Assembly (NCBI GenBank): GCA_014084085.1
Contig: NPFB01000056.1
Coordinates: 256,355 to 320,354 of the forward strand
DNA: 64,000 nt
DNA from: Hondaea fermentalgiana
Lineage: Eukaryota > Sar > Bigyra > Thraustochytrida > Thraustochytriidae
Direction of reading: 5' to 3'
Shown here: in pieces, positions 30,026 through 40,844 of the stretch
Position numbering within the stretch: position 1 is the stretch's first letter
Layout of the letters: every line of letters starts with the position of its first letter
The notes under the pieces: model-generated
Told to the model about the DNA's origin: nothing
The model's database searches: none
What the model saw: only the letters and a program-made list of their open reading frames with translations
Translations under genes and position numbers: made by a program

Positions 30026-33000
30026 TCACGAACTTTTGGATGTTGCCGAGAGCGAACGCTTGTAATGGTGCACAAAGAAAATGTGAACAGCAAATGGATT
30101 GCCTGCAGAGAGTAATTTCGGAGGAACCAGCACAAACAAGCCCGCACGGGCACTCGTATTGAGCGCTAATACCGCAGCTTGCTTGGCCGTCAAATGCGAC
30201 CGATTGGAAGAACTGATTTGCACTGTGTCGACATCATACCCGCAGCATGCCTGTGCGAGATGAAGAACGGGCAAGCACGTCTTGTGCACCGGGTCTTCGA
30301 AACTAACCACATTGCTCGCTGCCGGAAGGCGTGCGTTCGCCCATTGAATAATCACTGGGTCTTCTGGTGCAGCAGACGATCGTGCACCGGCGTCAAGCAG
30401 AGCCCACAAGGTCGGCAACGAAAACTCCAACGAAGGAGGCGGGCTCGGAAAGCTTTGCTTTGTCCACAGTCGCTTTGCAACAAGGAGCTCGAGAACTTCG
30501 GCCCGAGACGTCACACGGGACGCACCAGCGCCAAAAAGACTCTCGCAGGCGCGCGCAAGTGTGGCGCTATCTTGGTCGCGCAGGTTGGTAAAGGCGCCCA
30601 CTTGAGCCAAGCGAAATTTGTCGAGCGAGTTCAGCCATGCCCTGATGGCATGCATCTCATCACGGCGCCCCAAGTTGCCAGGTTTGTCGAGACCAATGAG
30701 TTCCGGATGTTTTGCAACCAGAATCCACGCGCATACAGCGACCCGGGAGCAATATGTTTGCGACTGGACAATCTCAAGCTGCATCGGGTAGAGTCTGCAT
30801 CCCATGGCACCAAGTTGCTCTGCAATTTCAGGCCACCGAAGAGGCGCTGCGTCGCATACCTGCAAATGGATACTGCGAAGAAGACTGACATCGCTCCGAG
30901 GCGATTGCACCGCCTGCTTGACAAACGGATCCAGTTGTCGCTTGCTCGAGGAGAGAGCAAGGTATGACTCGATGATGCGCACATTGTGAACATGCAAGAG
31001 GCTGGCACTCACGCGCGCAATCCAATTCTCGTTGAAAACAAGCGTGCTGGGTGACGTTGGGCCCGCGCCATACAGTGCAGCGGCCCACGCTGCAAGCCGC
31101 AAGGCTTCGAGATCGCAAAGATCGTCCTCTGGGACCTGTACAAGGCCAGGCAAGACGCGTTCTGCGAGTTGCACGAGTAACGTGTTGTCTTGGAGCACGA
31201 GCTGGGCAAACGCCTCAAGACTCGTAACTTGCACATTAAGCAATTCACCGAGGTGCGCTGCCTGGACAACGGACTCGATGGCGCGCGGTGCCTCGACCGG
31301 TGGCGTCCACTGCGAGGTGTGAGTCAGCGTGTTACAATAGAAGAAGAGCTGGCGCTTCGGGTCCTTGCTCTTGACCCACTCCTTTGGAGCCCATGTGGCG
31401 CGACGATCCGGACCCTTGAAAAGATAGACGCGATTTGTTGCAGCATCCAAGGCACTCTCCCATACTTCGCATGGAGTCATGTCTGGCGCTATGGCTGGCT
31501 CTGGAAGGGGTGGCGGGGCCCGATGCGAACTCGATCGTCGCCTCACGTGTCGGAGACGCGACACACGCTGCCTTGCCAGAAGTCCTCGTGCGTGCGTCTG
31601 TAAAAGGAGCGCTGCTCGATGTTCGCGGGGTATGAGCTCACGCACAAAGCTGACCCAGGTTTGGGCCTCGTCTGGTGAGCTTGCAACCAAGTGTATGATA
31701 TCGCCGTCGCCGCTTCTGTAAATGGCAACAATCCGGCCTTCGTCGTCTTGGTCTTTGCCACGAGCAAGCGCCAGGCGTGCGTCGAGCAAGTTGCCAAACG
31801 GCACAAATATCTTGCCGCTCGCACGCTCGAGAGGTACGGCGCCCTTCCAGATTGTCAAACCGCCTCGCTTTCTGCTCGCTTCGACAAGCTGCGCCTTTTG
31901 CACATGCTTGGTAGCAGGGGTACCCGAGACAAGATTCTTGACACGTGACACTCGTTTTGCTCGCACTTGCAAAACGGCGCGCATCATCAGGTCCTGATCG
32001 GACGAAACGTCCTCGGAAAAGTCTTGGAAGACTTGAGATGATGAGTCCTCGTCAACTTGGAAGCTATCGCTGTCACTTCCACGGCTGGCACTCAGCGACG
32101 TATTGAGCAACGCTGGCTCCTCACGCGGATCATTAGCGTGGGACCTTGGACTAGTCGAGGTGACAACTTGCGGTCCCGAAGTTTCTGCTCTTGCCAGAGA
32201 GAACCCACGAGACGGTGATCTTTCCGAATCGGAGCGCGTGCTTCCAAAGGAAACCATGCGACGCATGCGGCTGAATGACTTGAGGCGTGACAAGCCAAGC
32301 GAGGGCGATGAAGGTGGCCCAAGGGGTCCACGTGGCGAGGTATTTCGCGGGTTCGTACGGGTTATTCTTGCGGAAGAGGACTGGGGCGCCGACGTGTGGC
32401 GAGCCAATGGGTTTCCTAGTTCTTCGTTCATTCTGTTTGGAGGCTGCGCTGTTACGGGACCGTCATTGTTTGAGTCGACAAGGACTGTCTGATCTCGTTG
32501 CGACCTGGCGAAAGCCATTATTCTGCGTCCGCGCAGACCTCGCCATAATGTCTGGATTGCGACTGCTGCAATCGTGCAGTGCACATGTGCCATGCTGCGA
32601 CATTGTCCTGCGAAGTGCCGCGCCAGATCGGGGATGGCGAATATGAGGCTAAGTCGCCGAGGAGATGCAGATCTATACAGGTCCACGCGCGCTCCGACCT
32701 GGCCTCGGAGGTGTGTGCGAATGCAGAGAATGTCACTTGCAAACACATGAACGGCGAGATCGCCGGCTTGCGCATCGCGCCATATGGCGATGGCGTCCGC
32801 AACGCGGCTGAGACCCACAAAGCGATCGCGCCATTTACGTGAAGTGTAGTGGCGACCCTGCTCGAGCATGCGCGCGGGAACAAGGGGATCAAGATCCGTG
32901 CGTAAAACGCGGAGAAGATCAGCACTAGCATTGCTTTCTCGCACATGGACGTCTTCACGATTGTGACTTGCCTCGAGCTGATGTGTCAAGAGCACGTGCA

Positions 33001-33520
33001 AGATGGCGGCCTGATGATGTGCGAGCGCGAGATCAAGACACGACTGGTTGTGTAATGTTTCCATGGTCAAGTCCGCACCCCGCGCAAGTAAGAGACGAAC
33101 AAGGTCTGGATTGTTACCCGTGCACGCCCAGTGCAACGCCGTGTAACCGAGTCCAGGATCCATGGCGTTGACATGAGCCCCCTTGTCGAGAAGCGTCATG
33201 ACAATCTCAAGCTGCGTACTACTTTGCGCGTCTGGGAGGGAGCATGCTGCATGCAAGAGAGAAAAGCCGTAAGTCCCCTGCTTTTGGACCGCAGCAGCGA
33301 CAGCAAGAGCCGTGGAAGCGACGGCGGTGACGGTGACCTCTTCGTGAAGCTTGTGCTCGAGACGGTGATCTGCGTCTCGTCGTTCCACGTTCCGGGGACT
33401 CTGCTCACGTTCGAGGCTGCCGGGTGCGGTCGCCAAGGCTTTGCGCAGCGCCGCGGCGTCGCATGTCAGCACCGCGACTTCGGCAGCTTTATGCACAGCT
33501 GACTCCGACAGAGGCAGCAT
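30026..33520 (-). CDS. Ankyrin-repeat, PH-domain, IQ-motif and WW-domain scaffold protein
   Basis: The ATG at 33520 gives 1,164 residues; the frame extends 50 codons upstream only to a TTG. In order: ankyrin repeats at about residues 82-185 (GFSLLHAACSLPDA, GYTALHWACTGNNPDLVRLL); a PH-like domain at about 205-310 (RKWRDRFVGLS); an IQ motif (AVAIQTLWRGLRGRR); a Ser/Arg/Pro-rich linker; a second PH-like domain at about 540-630 (RGGLTIWKGAVPL, VASSPDEAQTWVSFVREL); another IQ motif (ALLLQTHARGLLARQR); and a WW-like tandem (VWESALDAATNRVYLFK, FFYCNTLTHTSQWTPP). The last 400 residues are helical and I do not recognise them. PH and IQ elements suggest membrane phosphoinositide and calmodulin binding, so a signalling or cytoskeletal scaffold is likely. 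No catalytic domain is evident, and domain edges are by eye. Confidence 0.8.
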   Translation of the reverse strand: MLPLSESAVHKAAEVAVLTCDAAALRKALATAPGSLEREQSPRNVERRDADHRLEHKLHEEVTVTAVASTALAVAAAVQKQGTYGFSLLHAACSLPDAQSSTQLEIVMTLLDKGAHVNAMDPGLGYTALHWACTGNNPDLVRLLLARGADLTMETLHNQSCLDLALAHHQAAILHVLLTHQLEASHNREDVHVRESNASADLLRVLRTDLDPLVPARMLEQGRHYTSRKWRDRFVGLSRVADAIAIWRDAQAGDLAVHVFASDILCIRTHLRGQVGARVDLYRSASPRRLSLIFAIPDLARHFAGQCRSMAHVHCTIAAVAIQTLWRGLRGRRIMAFARSQRDQTVLVDSNNDGPVTAQPPNRMNEELGNPLARHTSAPQSSSARITRTNPRNTSPRGPLGPPSSPSLGLSRLKSFSRMRRMVSFGSTRSDSERSPSRGFSLARAETSGPQVVTSTSPRSHANDPREEPALLNTSLSASRGSDSDSFQVDEDSSSQVFQDFSEDVSSDQDLMMRAVLQVRAKRVSRVKNLVSGTPATKHVQKAQLVEASRKRGGLTIWKGAVPLERASGKIFVPFGNLLDARLALARGKDQDDEGRIVAIYRSGDGDIIHLVASSPDEAQTWVSFVRELIPREHRAALLLQTHARGLLARQRVSRLRHVRRRSSSHRAPPPLPEPAIAPDMTPCEVWESALDAATNRVYLFKGPDRRATWAPKEWVKSKDPKRQLFFYCNTLTHTSQWTPPVEAPRAIESVVQAAHLGELLNVQVTSLEAFAQLVLQDNTLLVQLAERVLPGLVQVPEDDLCDLEALRLAAWAAALYGAGPTSPSTLVFNENWIARVSASLLHVHNVRIIESYLALSSSKRQLDPFVKQAVQSPRSDVSLLRSIHLQVCDAAPLRWPEIAEQLGAMGCRLYPMQLEIVQSQTYCSRVAVCAWILVAKHPELIGLDKPGNLGRRDEMHAIRAWLNSLDKFRLAQVGAFTNLRDQDSATLARACESLFGAGASRVTSRAEVLELLVAKRLWTKQSFPSPPPSLEFSLPTLWALLDAGARSSAAPEDPVIIQWANARLPAASNVVSFEDPVHKTCLPVLHLAQACCGYDVDTVQISSSNRSHLTAKQAAVLALNTSARAGLFVLVPPKLLSAGNPFAVHIFFVHHYKRSLSATSKSS

Positions 33521-34005
33521 GGGACCTGCCCGGCCACCTTGTTTGAGGTCTGGCTGGGTCTCTGCCAGCGGAAGGTATCCAAAAAAAAGAGGAGACCAAG
33601 GAAGACGAGGTGTAGCAACGTGCGGCAAGAGCACGCATGATGAAAGCCACTGTGCATGGTAAAGGATCAAGAATTACAAAGGGGTCGTTTTGTTTTCGTT
33701 CGTGATTTGCTGAAAATGGTCAACAATCCTTGTTTGTAAACTTCAAAAGCCAACAAAAAAAAAACAAGGACTATTCCTGGAGAAAACACCGCAATCTTTG
33801 TTCATTTCAGACGCGCTGACGTGCAGCTGTTGGTGTCAATGCCCGTTCTTCTTCTGTCTTGTCTTTTCTCTTTCGCAAGTCAGAAGACCGCGTTCGGCGT
33901 CGACGAATTAAAGGTTTGACAGCAGGTTGATCATCGACATGAAGTCTATTGTCCAATCTGCATCGTATGGACCGTATGAAGCGAGAACCTTGGATGTCCA
34001 CCGAG
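33521..34005. other. Spacer between two minus-strand genes
   Basis: This 485-bp stretch lies upstream of the ankyrin/PH gene and downstream of the SANT-like gene. It includes an A-rich run at about 33754-33765. No gene is visible. Confidence 0.55.
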
Positions 34006-36030
34006 CTAAACTGGCTTATCGGTTGGCGCAGAAGCCCACAGATTCGCAGCAGCGTCAAGCTTGTGTTGCTGCTCGCTGGTGAGATCACCAAAATTACCAG
34101 ACGAAATGAGGGTGTGAACTGTTTCGGCAACGACTTGAACGTCCCGCTTGGCCCAGCGCTCGTATTGCAAGAGACGTTTCAGCTGCTTATCAATGGCTCG
34201 AGGTGGACGCTTGATGCCACAAAAAAAGGAAGCATCACAGATGACACGTAGTTCGTGGCGCACAAAGACGCGAGCAACGTGCAAGAGCATATTGAGCTCT
34301 TCAAGTTTCCATCGACCCTTGGAATAGTCAGTTTTGTCACCATCTTTGGCGTCCGAGGACTCTGCCGCGTGGTGTTGCGAACCAGATTCGCCCATGCTTC
34401 CTGCAAAGTGCTCGCTTGATCTCTCTTTGGGGGACGATGCTGATGGCCCGCTGCTCGTTCTTCGTGCAAGATTACTGCTGTCGTAGTGGCTGTTGCTGCT
34501 GGTGCTGCCAGTACTGCTACTGTTGCTGTGCAGTCTACCCTGAGGCATAAGATGCGGTGCGCCCTTTGCACGATCTTGCTGTGAATGCGGTGGGGGCCGA
34601 TAGTGTTGGTGTTGCTGCTGCTGCTGCTGCTGCGCCGGGTAGTACTCTTGAAGAGATCCGACGCCGTGCATGCTACCGGCATAGCCTGTGTGCGAAGCAT
34701 GCATTCCCGGAACACGGGTGCCTACCAAAGGATCTGTAGACTCTGGGGGCATGTACGTGTACGGGTGCTGCAGATTGTGTGCAAGTGCTGCCGCGTTCAT
34801 GGCTGTTGGTGAGGATGATGCGTTGTTTTGTCGGAGCGTGACGAGACTCGAAGCGGAACTAATGGGGCGAATAGCAAAGGCAGGCTCGAGACTTTGAAAG
34901 TGAGCGTCTTCGGCTGACCTTGTCCGTTGATTCCTTGACGGACCTGGGTGCGCGTTGGCAGCCTCGCTCGCTTGCGCATGCGCCTGCATTTCTTGCGCTG
35001 ATGCATACGGTCGATTTCTTGGAGTAAATCCGGCATGGTGCCATGGTACGCCTGGAAAAGGCTCGTGACTGTAAGGGAGAGGGCTGAGACCAGCGGGAGA
35101 TGGCGTGCCAGAGGGCGGGCCAAAGCTAAAGGCTGGCGAGAGCGACGGCGACTGTCTACCGGCGTGCATTGCACCATACTCAGAAGATTGACTCTGGTTC
35201 TGAAGACTTGCCTGGTTCCAATATTGAGCTTGGGCTTGTGCGTAGGCTTGCGGGTTTCTGGCATCTCCGTATTGACCAAGATCCCTATCTTGGCCAGAAG
35301 CGTTATCTGACGCGACGACGGACGGTGCGCTGTATGTGGGAGGTGAATGTGCCTGTTTTGAGGCAATGCGCCGGGAATCGGTTTTCTGCTTTTTTTGCGT
35401 AGTGTATGCCGCAAGGGGAGTGGGCGACAAAGAGGAAGACGATGACGAAGAGGATGATGAGGTGGAAGAAGAGGAAGAATTTGAAGAACTTGAAGAAGAA
35501 GAAGAAGAACTGGAAGCTGGGGCCCACGGCAAGGCAGGTGCTGAACTGCGACGATTTGCGAGCATCCCTGGCCCTGAGCTGACACGAGGCGTTGCACGAG
35601 AAGGCGGAGAACTGGAAGCGGAAAGCGGAGAGATGAGCAGCGAGGGGCGCACGTCGGCGCTTGGACTGTCCTGGTTTGTGGGCATTCTGGACGAGATGGA
35701 TGTTTCGGGCGATTGCAAACGTTTTGAAGAAGAGGGGGAGGTGGAGGACGAAGACGAAGAAGCGGGCCTCGAGGCGCCGGTTCCTGGAGAGATGGGCGAT
35801 ATTAAAGGCCCCGGCGAATGCTGCGTGGTTCGCGAGGCGTTGTGTCCGCTCTTTGCATTTCGGGCAGGTGATGCTTTCGTTGAGGGGTTCGCTCTTTGTC
35901 GTTTGGTTGGTTTAGGGGCATTGGTGTTATTGCGTCGCTGGCGTTCTTTGGACGCGGAGTCGCCGGCCCCATCATTGAGGTCAAAGGTTAATGAGATCCA
36001 GTCGATCTCTTCCTCCTCGTTTTGACTCAT
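34006..36030 (-). CDS. Ser/Gln-rich nuclear-type protein with C-terminal SANT/Myb-like segment
   Basis: The ATG at 36030 opens MSQNEEEEIDWISLTFDL and gives 674 residues; the frame upstream reaches only a TTG. Residues 1-40 are acidic and hydrophobic, like an activation or interaction peptide. A basic stretch follows (KPTKRQRANPSTK), plausibly a nuclear localisation signal. Long Ser-, Pro- and Gln-rich tracts fill the middle, including consecutive Ser runs and a Gln run coded by CAG/CTG repeats near 34610-34632. The only compact region is at about 570-630: GRWKLEELNMLLHVARVF, W574, then IKRPPRAIDKQLKRLL and YERW (W626). Its spaced tryptophans and helix pattern resemble a SANT/Myb fold. A chromatin or transcription role is inferred from composition; I do not recognise a specific family. 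Confidence 0.65.
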   Translation of the reverse strand: MSQNEEEEIDWISLTFDLNDGAGDSASKERQRRNNTNAPKPTKRQRANPSTKASPARNAKSGHNASRTTQHSPGPLISPISPGTGASRPASSSSSSTSPSSSKRLQSPETSISSRMPTNQDSPSADVRPSLLISPLSASSSPPSRATPRVSSGPGMLANRRSSAPALPWAPASSSSSSSSSSSNSSSSSTSSSSSSSSSSLSPTPLAAYTTQKKQKTDSRRIASKQAHSPPTYSAPSVVASDNASGQDRDLGQYGDARNPQAYAQAQAQYWNQASLQNQSQSSEYGAMHAGRQSPSLSPAFSFGPPSGTPSPAGLSPLPYSHEPFPGVPWHHAGFTPRNRPYASAQEMQAHAQASEAANAHPGPSRNQRTRSAEDAHFQSLEPAFAIRPISSASSLVTLRQNNASSSPTAMNAAALAHNLQHPYTYMPPESTDPLVGTRVPGMHASHTGYAGSMHGVGSLQEYYPAQQQQQQQHQHYRPPPHSQQDRAKGAPHLMPQGRLHSNSSSTGSTSSNSHYDSSNLARRTSSGPSASSPKERSSEHFAGSMGESGSQHHAAESSDAKDGDKTDYSKGRWKLEELNMLLHVARVFVRHELRVICDASFFCGIKRPPRAIDKQLKRLLQYERWAKRDVQVVAETVHTLISSGNFGDLTSEQQHKLDAAANLWASAPTDKPV

Positions 36031-36475
36031 GCGCTCGGGGGATGGCCAGCCAGGCTGGGCCTGGCGCAAGACTTGGCACGGCGAGGTGGGGTGGCTTGGT
36101 CAAGCCAGCCAGCGCCCGCCTCCCCCTTCCCTTTGCCGGCCTGGGCCGGCCTCCGTTCTGGTTCTGGTCGCCTCTGCGTGGCGCGATTCGCCACCTAGGT
36201 TTTGTAACGTGGTTGTGTGAGCTAGGGACGTGTGCGCCGCCTTCCAGAGATGTAATCTGCTTGGGTGGAAGGCAGCGTTGCAGGGCTGACTGACTGGCCC
36301 AGAGGCCTGGAGCACAGACGGGCTTATGTATGTAGTATTTATGTATGCGTGTGTGCCCGCGTGCGTCCCCGCTTCTTTTCCTGTGACCTTGCTTGCGTCC
36401 TCGCTCGCTCGCCAATCGTCGACCTGGCTCGCTTGGCACCTTGCTCGGCGGCTTCTTGCTTGCAGTTTCGACTGA

Positions 36476-36518
36476 TGGATGGGTGGGTGAGTGGGTGGGT
36501 CGGTGGGTGGGTGGCAGG
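36476..36518 (+). repeat. GGGT/GGTGGG array with G-quadruplex potential
   Basis: The plus strand has at least six GGG runs separated by 1-5 bases within about 40 bp, meeting the usual quadruplex pattern. It lies about 450-490 bp upstream of the minus-strand SANT-like gene's ATG, in its likely promoter. Confidence 0.8.
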
Positions 36519-37076
36519 CTGGCGTCTCTCGGCGTGTCGTGTGGTGTGCAGGCTCGCTCGCTGTCGCCGCTGAGTCTGCGTCGAAACCTGCAACAAAGCA
36601 ACCCTGAACTGCTGTCCTCGCGGCCCGCTTCCCGCTTGCTTCTTTGGCGCTGCTGTCCTTGTTCTCGCTTGCTTGCTTGCTTGCTTGTAACGCGGGCGAG
36701 TCCGTGAACGTGAGTTCGTTCAGTCGCTCGTTCGTTAGTTGCGCTTCGCACGCTGCGCCGCGTGCTCGCTTTCTTTGGTAGAGAGGTCGCTTGAATACCC
36801 CCCGTCCTAGATGGGGGTGTGCGCTCGCAAAGGCAAGGTTGCGAGCTCGCTCACACTGTCACCACCAGCCAGCTCACGAAGCGCCGTTTCTGTCCGAGTG
36901 CGAAAGCGAGTCGAGGCAAAGGGGCGGAAGCAAGACCACGAGGGCGCTTGTTCTATCCACGTATGCTCCGCTCTCGAGCGCGCACGCGCGCGGAGTCTTC
37001 GGCCTTCTTCGTCTCGGCGGCGGCGGCGCGTCTCCTGCTCTGCAAAAAAGCAGGCAAGCAAGCAAGTACACCGAGT

Positions 37077-37337
37077 CTTCTTTCTTCTTTCTTTCTTTCT
37101 TTCCTTCTCCCTCTCTCTCTCTCTCACGGTCGCGAGCGCTTCAGATCGAGCGTTTCGCGTCGAGGAGCGGGGGTCGCGCTCCACCTTGCGATTTGGTCGC
37201 GGTTCTGCCTGTGTCAGGTCAGGTCACCGTAAGCGAGTCGAGTTGGTCTATCGCGAGCGCCAAGGCGCAGGCCCTCCCTCCTTTATTCCTTCTTTCTTTT
37301 CTTTTTCTCTCTCTCTCTCTCTCTCTCCCCTTCTTTG
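37077..37337 (+). repeat. Paired polypyrimidine CTTT/CT tracts
   Basis: Two similar tracts lie at about 37077-37126 and 37268-37337. Each begins with CTTT-type units and ends in a CT dinucleotide run, which suggests an old duplication of about 190 bp period. The tracts have H-DNA potential. No coding signal is seen. Confidence 0.75.
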
Positions 37338-37761
37338 CGTTTCTTTCCCTTGTCTTTGTTTTTTCTTTTTCCCTGTCACCCCTTTTGCTCGTTTCGCTCC
37401 GCTCGGCCCGGCGCCGGGTCGCGGCGCCGCTCGCGTCGGCTGGGGCGCCCTCCGCGCGGAGGGAGGCGCGGCAGGCAAGCCGCAGGCTCGCTCGCTCGCT
37501 CCCTCCCCGCTTGGTGTCGGCCGGCCGGCCGCCCGGGAGCCCTCTTCTGCCTCGACGGAGAGCGAGGTGGACGGGCGGTCGGTCCCAGCTGCGCGATGAA
37601 GGTCTTCTCGCCCCCTTCGCTTCGCCGCCGCCTGCCTCTCAGCCCGCGCGAGCTCGCGTCCGCGCTCGGCCCGCCGCGTCTGCTCTGCTCTGCTCCGTCC
37701 TGGCCGCGACGCGCGACGCCCGGTGCTCGGCGCGGCGAGGCGCGGCGAGGCGGCTCCGGGT

Positions 37762-37787
37762 TTGCTTGCTTGCTTGCTTGCTTGCTC
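37762..37787. repeat. GCTT tetranucleotide repeat
   Basis: About six TGCT/GCTT units. A related run of GCTT occurs near 36667-36686 and 42073-42087, and the complementary CAAG form at 47650-47698. Confidence 0.85.
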
Positions 37788-37926
37788 TGCCGGGTGGCTG
37801 GGTCCGCAGAAGTTGGCCGCTAAAACGATCGCGCTCGCTCGAACTGTTTGCCCTTTCGCCCGCCTCGACCTGTGCCGCTGCCGCTCGCTCGCCCCGGCAG
37901 GCTTCGCGGCTTCGACGCGGCCTCGG

Positions 37927-37954
37927 AGCTCGCTCGCTCGCTCGCTCGCTCGCG
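37927..37954. repeat. GCTC tetranucleotide repeat
   Basis: About six to seven perfect GCTC units, the same family as the run upstream of the giant AAA+ gene at 22094-22137. Confidence 0.85.
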
Positions 37955-38845
37955 CCCGCGCGAAGGCGTTTTGGCGCGAGGCGTCGCTGCCGTGCGAGGC
38001 GGGCTGGCGGGGAGAGATAGTTGGATAGATCGGCCGAAGGACGGGTCGATCGAAGGGTTTCTGGGCGCGATGCGATGTGCGGAGACTGCGCTTCTCCTTG
38101 CCGACCGCTCGCTCCTGCGCGGGACCGCGCGGGCGTCCCTCGCGGCGGGCCAGAGGAGCCTGGACGTGGCCGCGTCGCGCCGGCTTTAAAGCGGCCCTTG
38201 CCTCGCTTTGCGGCAGCGCAGCGTGCGCAGAGCAGAGCAGAGCGGCGCACGAGAGGCTTTCCTTCTTTCGCCCAACAAGGGCGCGTGCAGACGCACCGGC
38301 TCACCTCGCGGCGCTGCCCGTCGTTGGACCCCGCGCGACACTTAGCAGCGCCGCCTGCGCTTCCGACACGACGCGCACGCGACCCTGCCTGCCTGCCCGT
38401 CTGCCTGCGTGCCTGCGTGCACCGCCGCGCCCTGCGCTGCCTCGCGCCCGCGCCTCTCGATCGCTCGCCAAGATGAGCCGCGGAGACCGCGATGCGCAAA
38501 CTGCTGCGCCACGATCTTCTTCTCTTTGTCAGAGCGGGCGAGCGAGCAGCCCTCGTCCGTGCCGCTGCGTCGGGCTTCCTTCGCCGCGCCGCGCGGCCGC
38601 CCGCTCCTCCTCCGCCGCTGCGCTGCGCTGCGCGGCGCCTCGCCGCGTTTTTAGGTTCACCTGGCCGGCGGGGGCCCTCTTGCTGCTTGCTTTCGCTCGC
38701 TTGGCTTGCCCGGCTTGCGTGGTCGAGGAATGGGATGCGATGCGCGAGACGAGACGGGGCGCGGAAAAAGAGTAAAACCCGAACGCAAATGAAGAATTGG
38801 AATGGGGCGCAATGAAGAAAACGAATGAACGACATGCAGACAGAG

Positions 38846-38980
38846 TGAAAAGAAAGAAAAAGAAAAAGAAATAGAAAAAGGAAAAAGGAAAAAGAAAAAG
38901 GAAAAGAAAAGTGTGAAGAACAGAGGAGAGGAAGAAGGGAAAAGAAAGAAGAAAGCTGGAAGGAAAGGAGGAAGGAGAGT
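38846..38980 (+). repeat. Polypurine (GA-rich) tract of about 135 bp
   Basis: The plus strand is almost entirely A and G with a handful of pyrimidines. It is opposite in strand sense to the polypyrimidine tracts at 37077-37337, so the two could pair as inverted low-complexity arms. Triplex formation is possible. Confidence 0.8.
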
Positions 38981-40844
38981 AGGACAATAGAGTAAAGGAG
39001 ACGGGGAACTATACCTCATCGTTAATCCAACAAACAATCCACGAAAAAAAAAGAAAGAATTGAAAGTAGGAACGGCCATGGAAAAAGAATGAAAGAAGCG
39101 AAGAACTACAAGATCGACCTACTACGCACTTTCCTAGCTTTCTTTGGTCAATCGAATCGAAAAAAAAGGAAAACAAGCACGCAGGCAAAACCAACCATCG
39201 CAAGCAACGATCGAACGAGAGCGGAAAGCAAGGACTCGGAAGAAAGGAAGCCTTGCTTGCTTCCTTGGCTGCGCTCCGCCTCTTTCCAAATGCCATAGCG
39301 TACCTCGCTAGCTCGCTCCAAGTTGTCCTGGACCCGTGCGTCGGCGAGGACATCGAGGTAAGGCAAGCCAAGGCCAGGCAAAGCCAAGTAAAGCAAAAGC
39401 ACCTATCGCCGTGCGTCCGCCACAGCGCCCCACCGCAAGCCCTCCTTTTGCTTCGGCCAGCATCTTTGCAAAAGCTGACAGCACCTTTGCAGCTTTTCAA
39501 GTGTGTGCTGTCCCTCTTGCGACCCCGGGGTCGGTGGTGCCCTCTTCTGCGCCCGCCGCTCTCCCGCGCCTCGATCACGTCGACCATTCTCTTGGCCTTG
39601 AGCAGATTCGGGCAAACGAAGGCGAGCAAGCAAGCGAGAAAGCAATCGAGAAAGAAAGCAAGTCAGGTTGGAGGGGTCCATCTGCCGCCGCCGGGACGGA
39701 CGCGTCCCCGCGGGCCGGTCGTTGAGGCTGGCCTGCCCTGCCTGCCTGGCTATTGCTCTTCACTTTTTCTCTGTTTTTCTCCTTTCTTTCTTTCTTTGCA
39801 GAAGGCACTCCGCTGCCGGGCCCGGCTGTGCGAGTTTGTCGCCGGTCGCGGCGCACCGCCTCGACGCCTTATGCAAGCGACGCAGGCGAAGCAGGCGACG
39901 CAAGCCGCGCACGCCGCGCGAACCGGCGGCGACGGAAGGAAGCGAGGGAGGAAGGGAGGGAGGGAGCGAAGGGGTCTCCAGCGGATGAAGACGAAGAGGC
40001 GCGCCACCCCGTCAAGAACTCTGGCCCGGGCGACCCGCAGTCGCCATGCCACCTGCTTCCAGACGGTGACCCCGCGCCTCACTGTAGGGCCAAACGGCGC
40101 CGAACCCGGGACGCGCGTTGGTGGTCTCCTCCAGCAGCCGCGGTGGACACGGTGTGATCTGCGGGCGTAACTGTGGGCGCGCCGAAGCCCGTGTCCAACT
40201 GGGCAAGCTTCCTCCACGCGTGCGTGTCGTGCAAGAGCGGCGACTGGTGACTGATTGACACGCTTGGCTTCACTGTCAACCAACAACCCTGGCCACTGCA
40301 ACAAATAAATCCACCACCACCACCGCCACCAAGAAATGCAACAGGAGCGACCACACCCGCCCTTCCCCCCCCGGAGAGGCAGCCAGAAACAACTTTCGCC
40401 GACCAGCGCAAGGCAAGCGGTTGCGGCAGCGGCAGCGGCGGTGCGGCCAGCAGCGGCCACAGGAAAGATACGCTCGCTTCCGACGAACGGGCGAGCGAAG
40501 GCCGCCCGCGCACCGTAAGCAAGTTGGAGCAGGCCAGAGCGACGCAGCGCAGCCCGTTCCCGCCTCGGCGCGAGCGTTTGCCCTCCCGCGCGTCGGTCCG
40601 GACAGACAGACACGACGCAGACGCCGGCGCAGTGCAGTGCAGTGCAGGTTGCGCTGCCAGGAAGGAGCCTGGACGACGCGCAGAGCTAAGCCAGCGAGCT
40701 AGCTGTCTGTAGGCTGGCCCGACTGGCTGGCAGGCAGCCTGACGCAGGCAAGCAGCCTCTATACAGCTTCTAGCATCTGCCCACTAACTATAGCCAGGCA
40801 GCTCTCCTCTGCATCCACATCAACCGATCGGCCTTGTTCGCTCA

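Noticed and set aside
36791..38835. Long frames on both strands (409 and 398 codons) in the repeat island
   Set aside because: Arg/Ala/Ser and Leu/Phe low complexity made by GCTC and CT repeats; overlapping frames on both strands are equally long, so there is no coding signal.
39253..40613. 305-codon plus and 287-codon minus frames
   Set aside because: Arg/Ala/Cys-rich composition, no domains, overlap each other and simple repeats.
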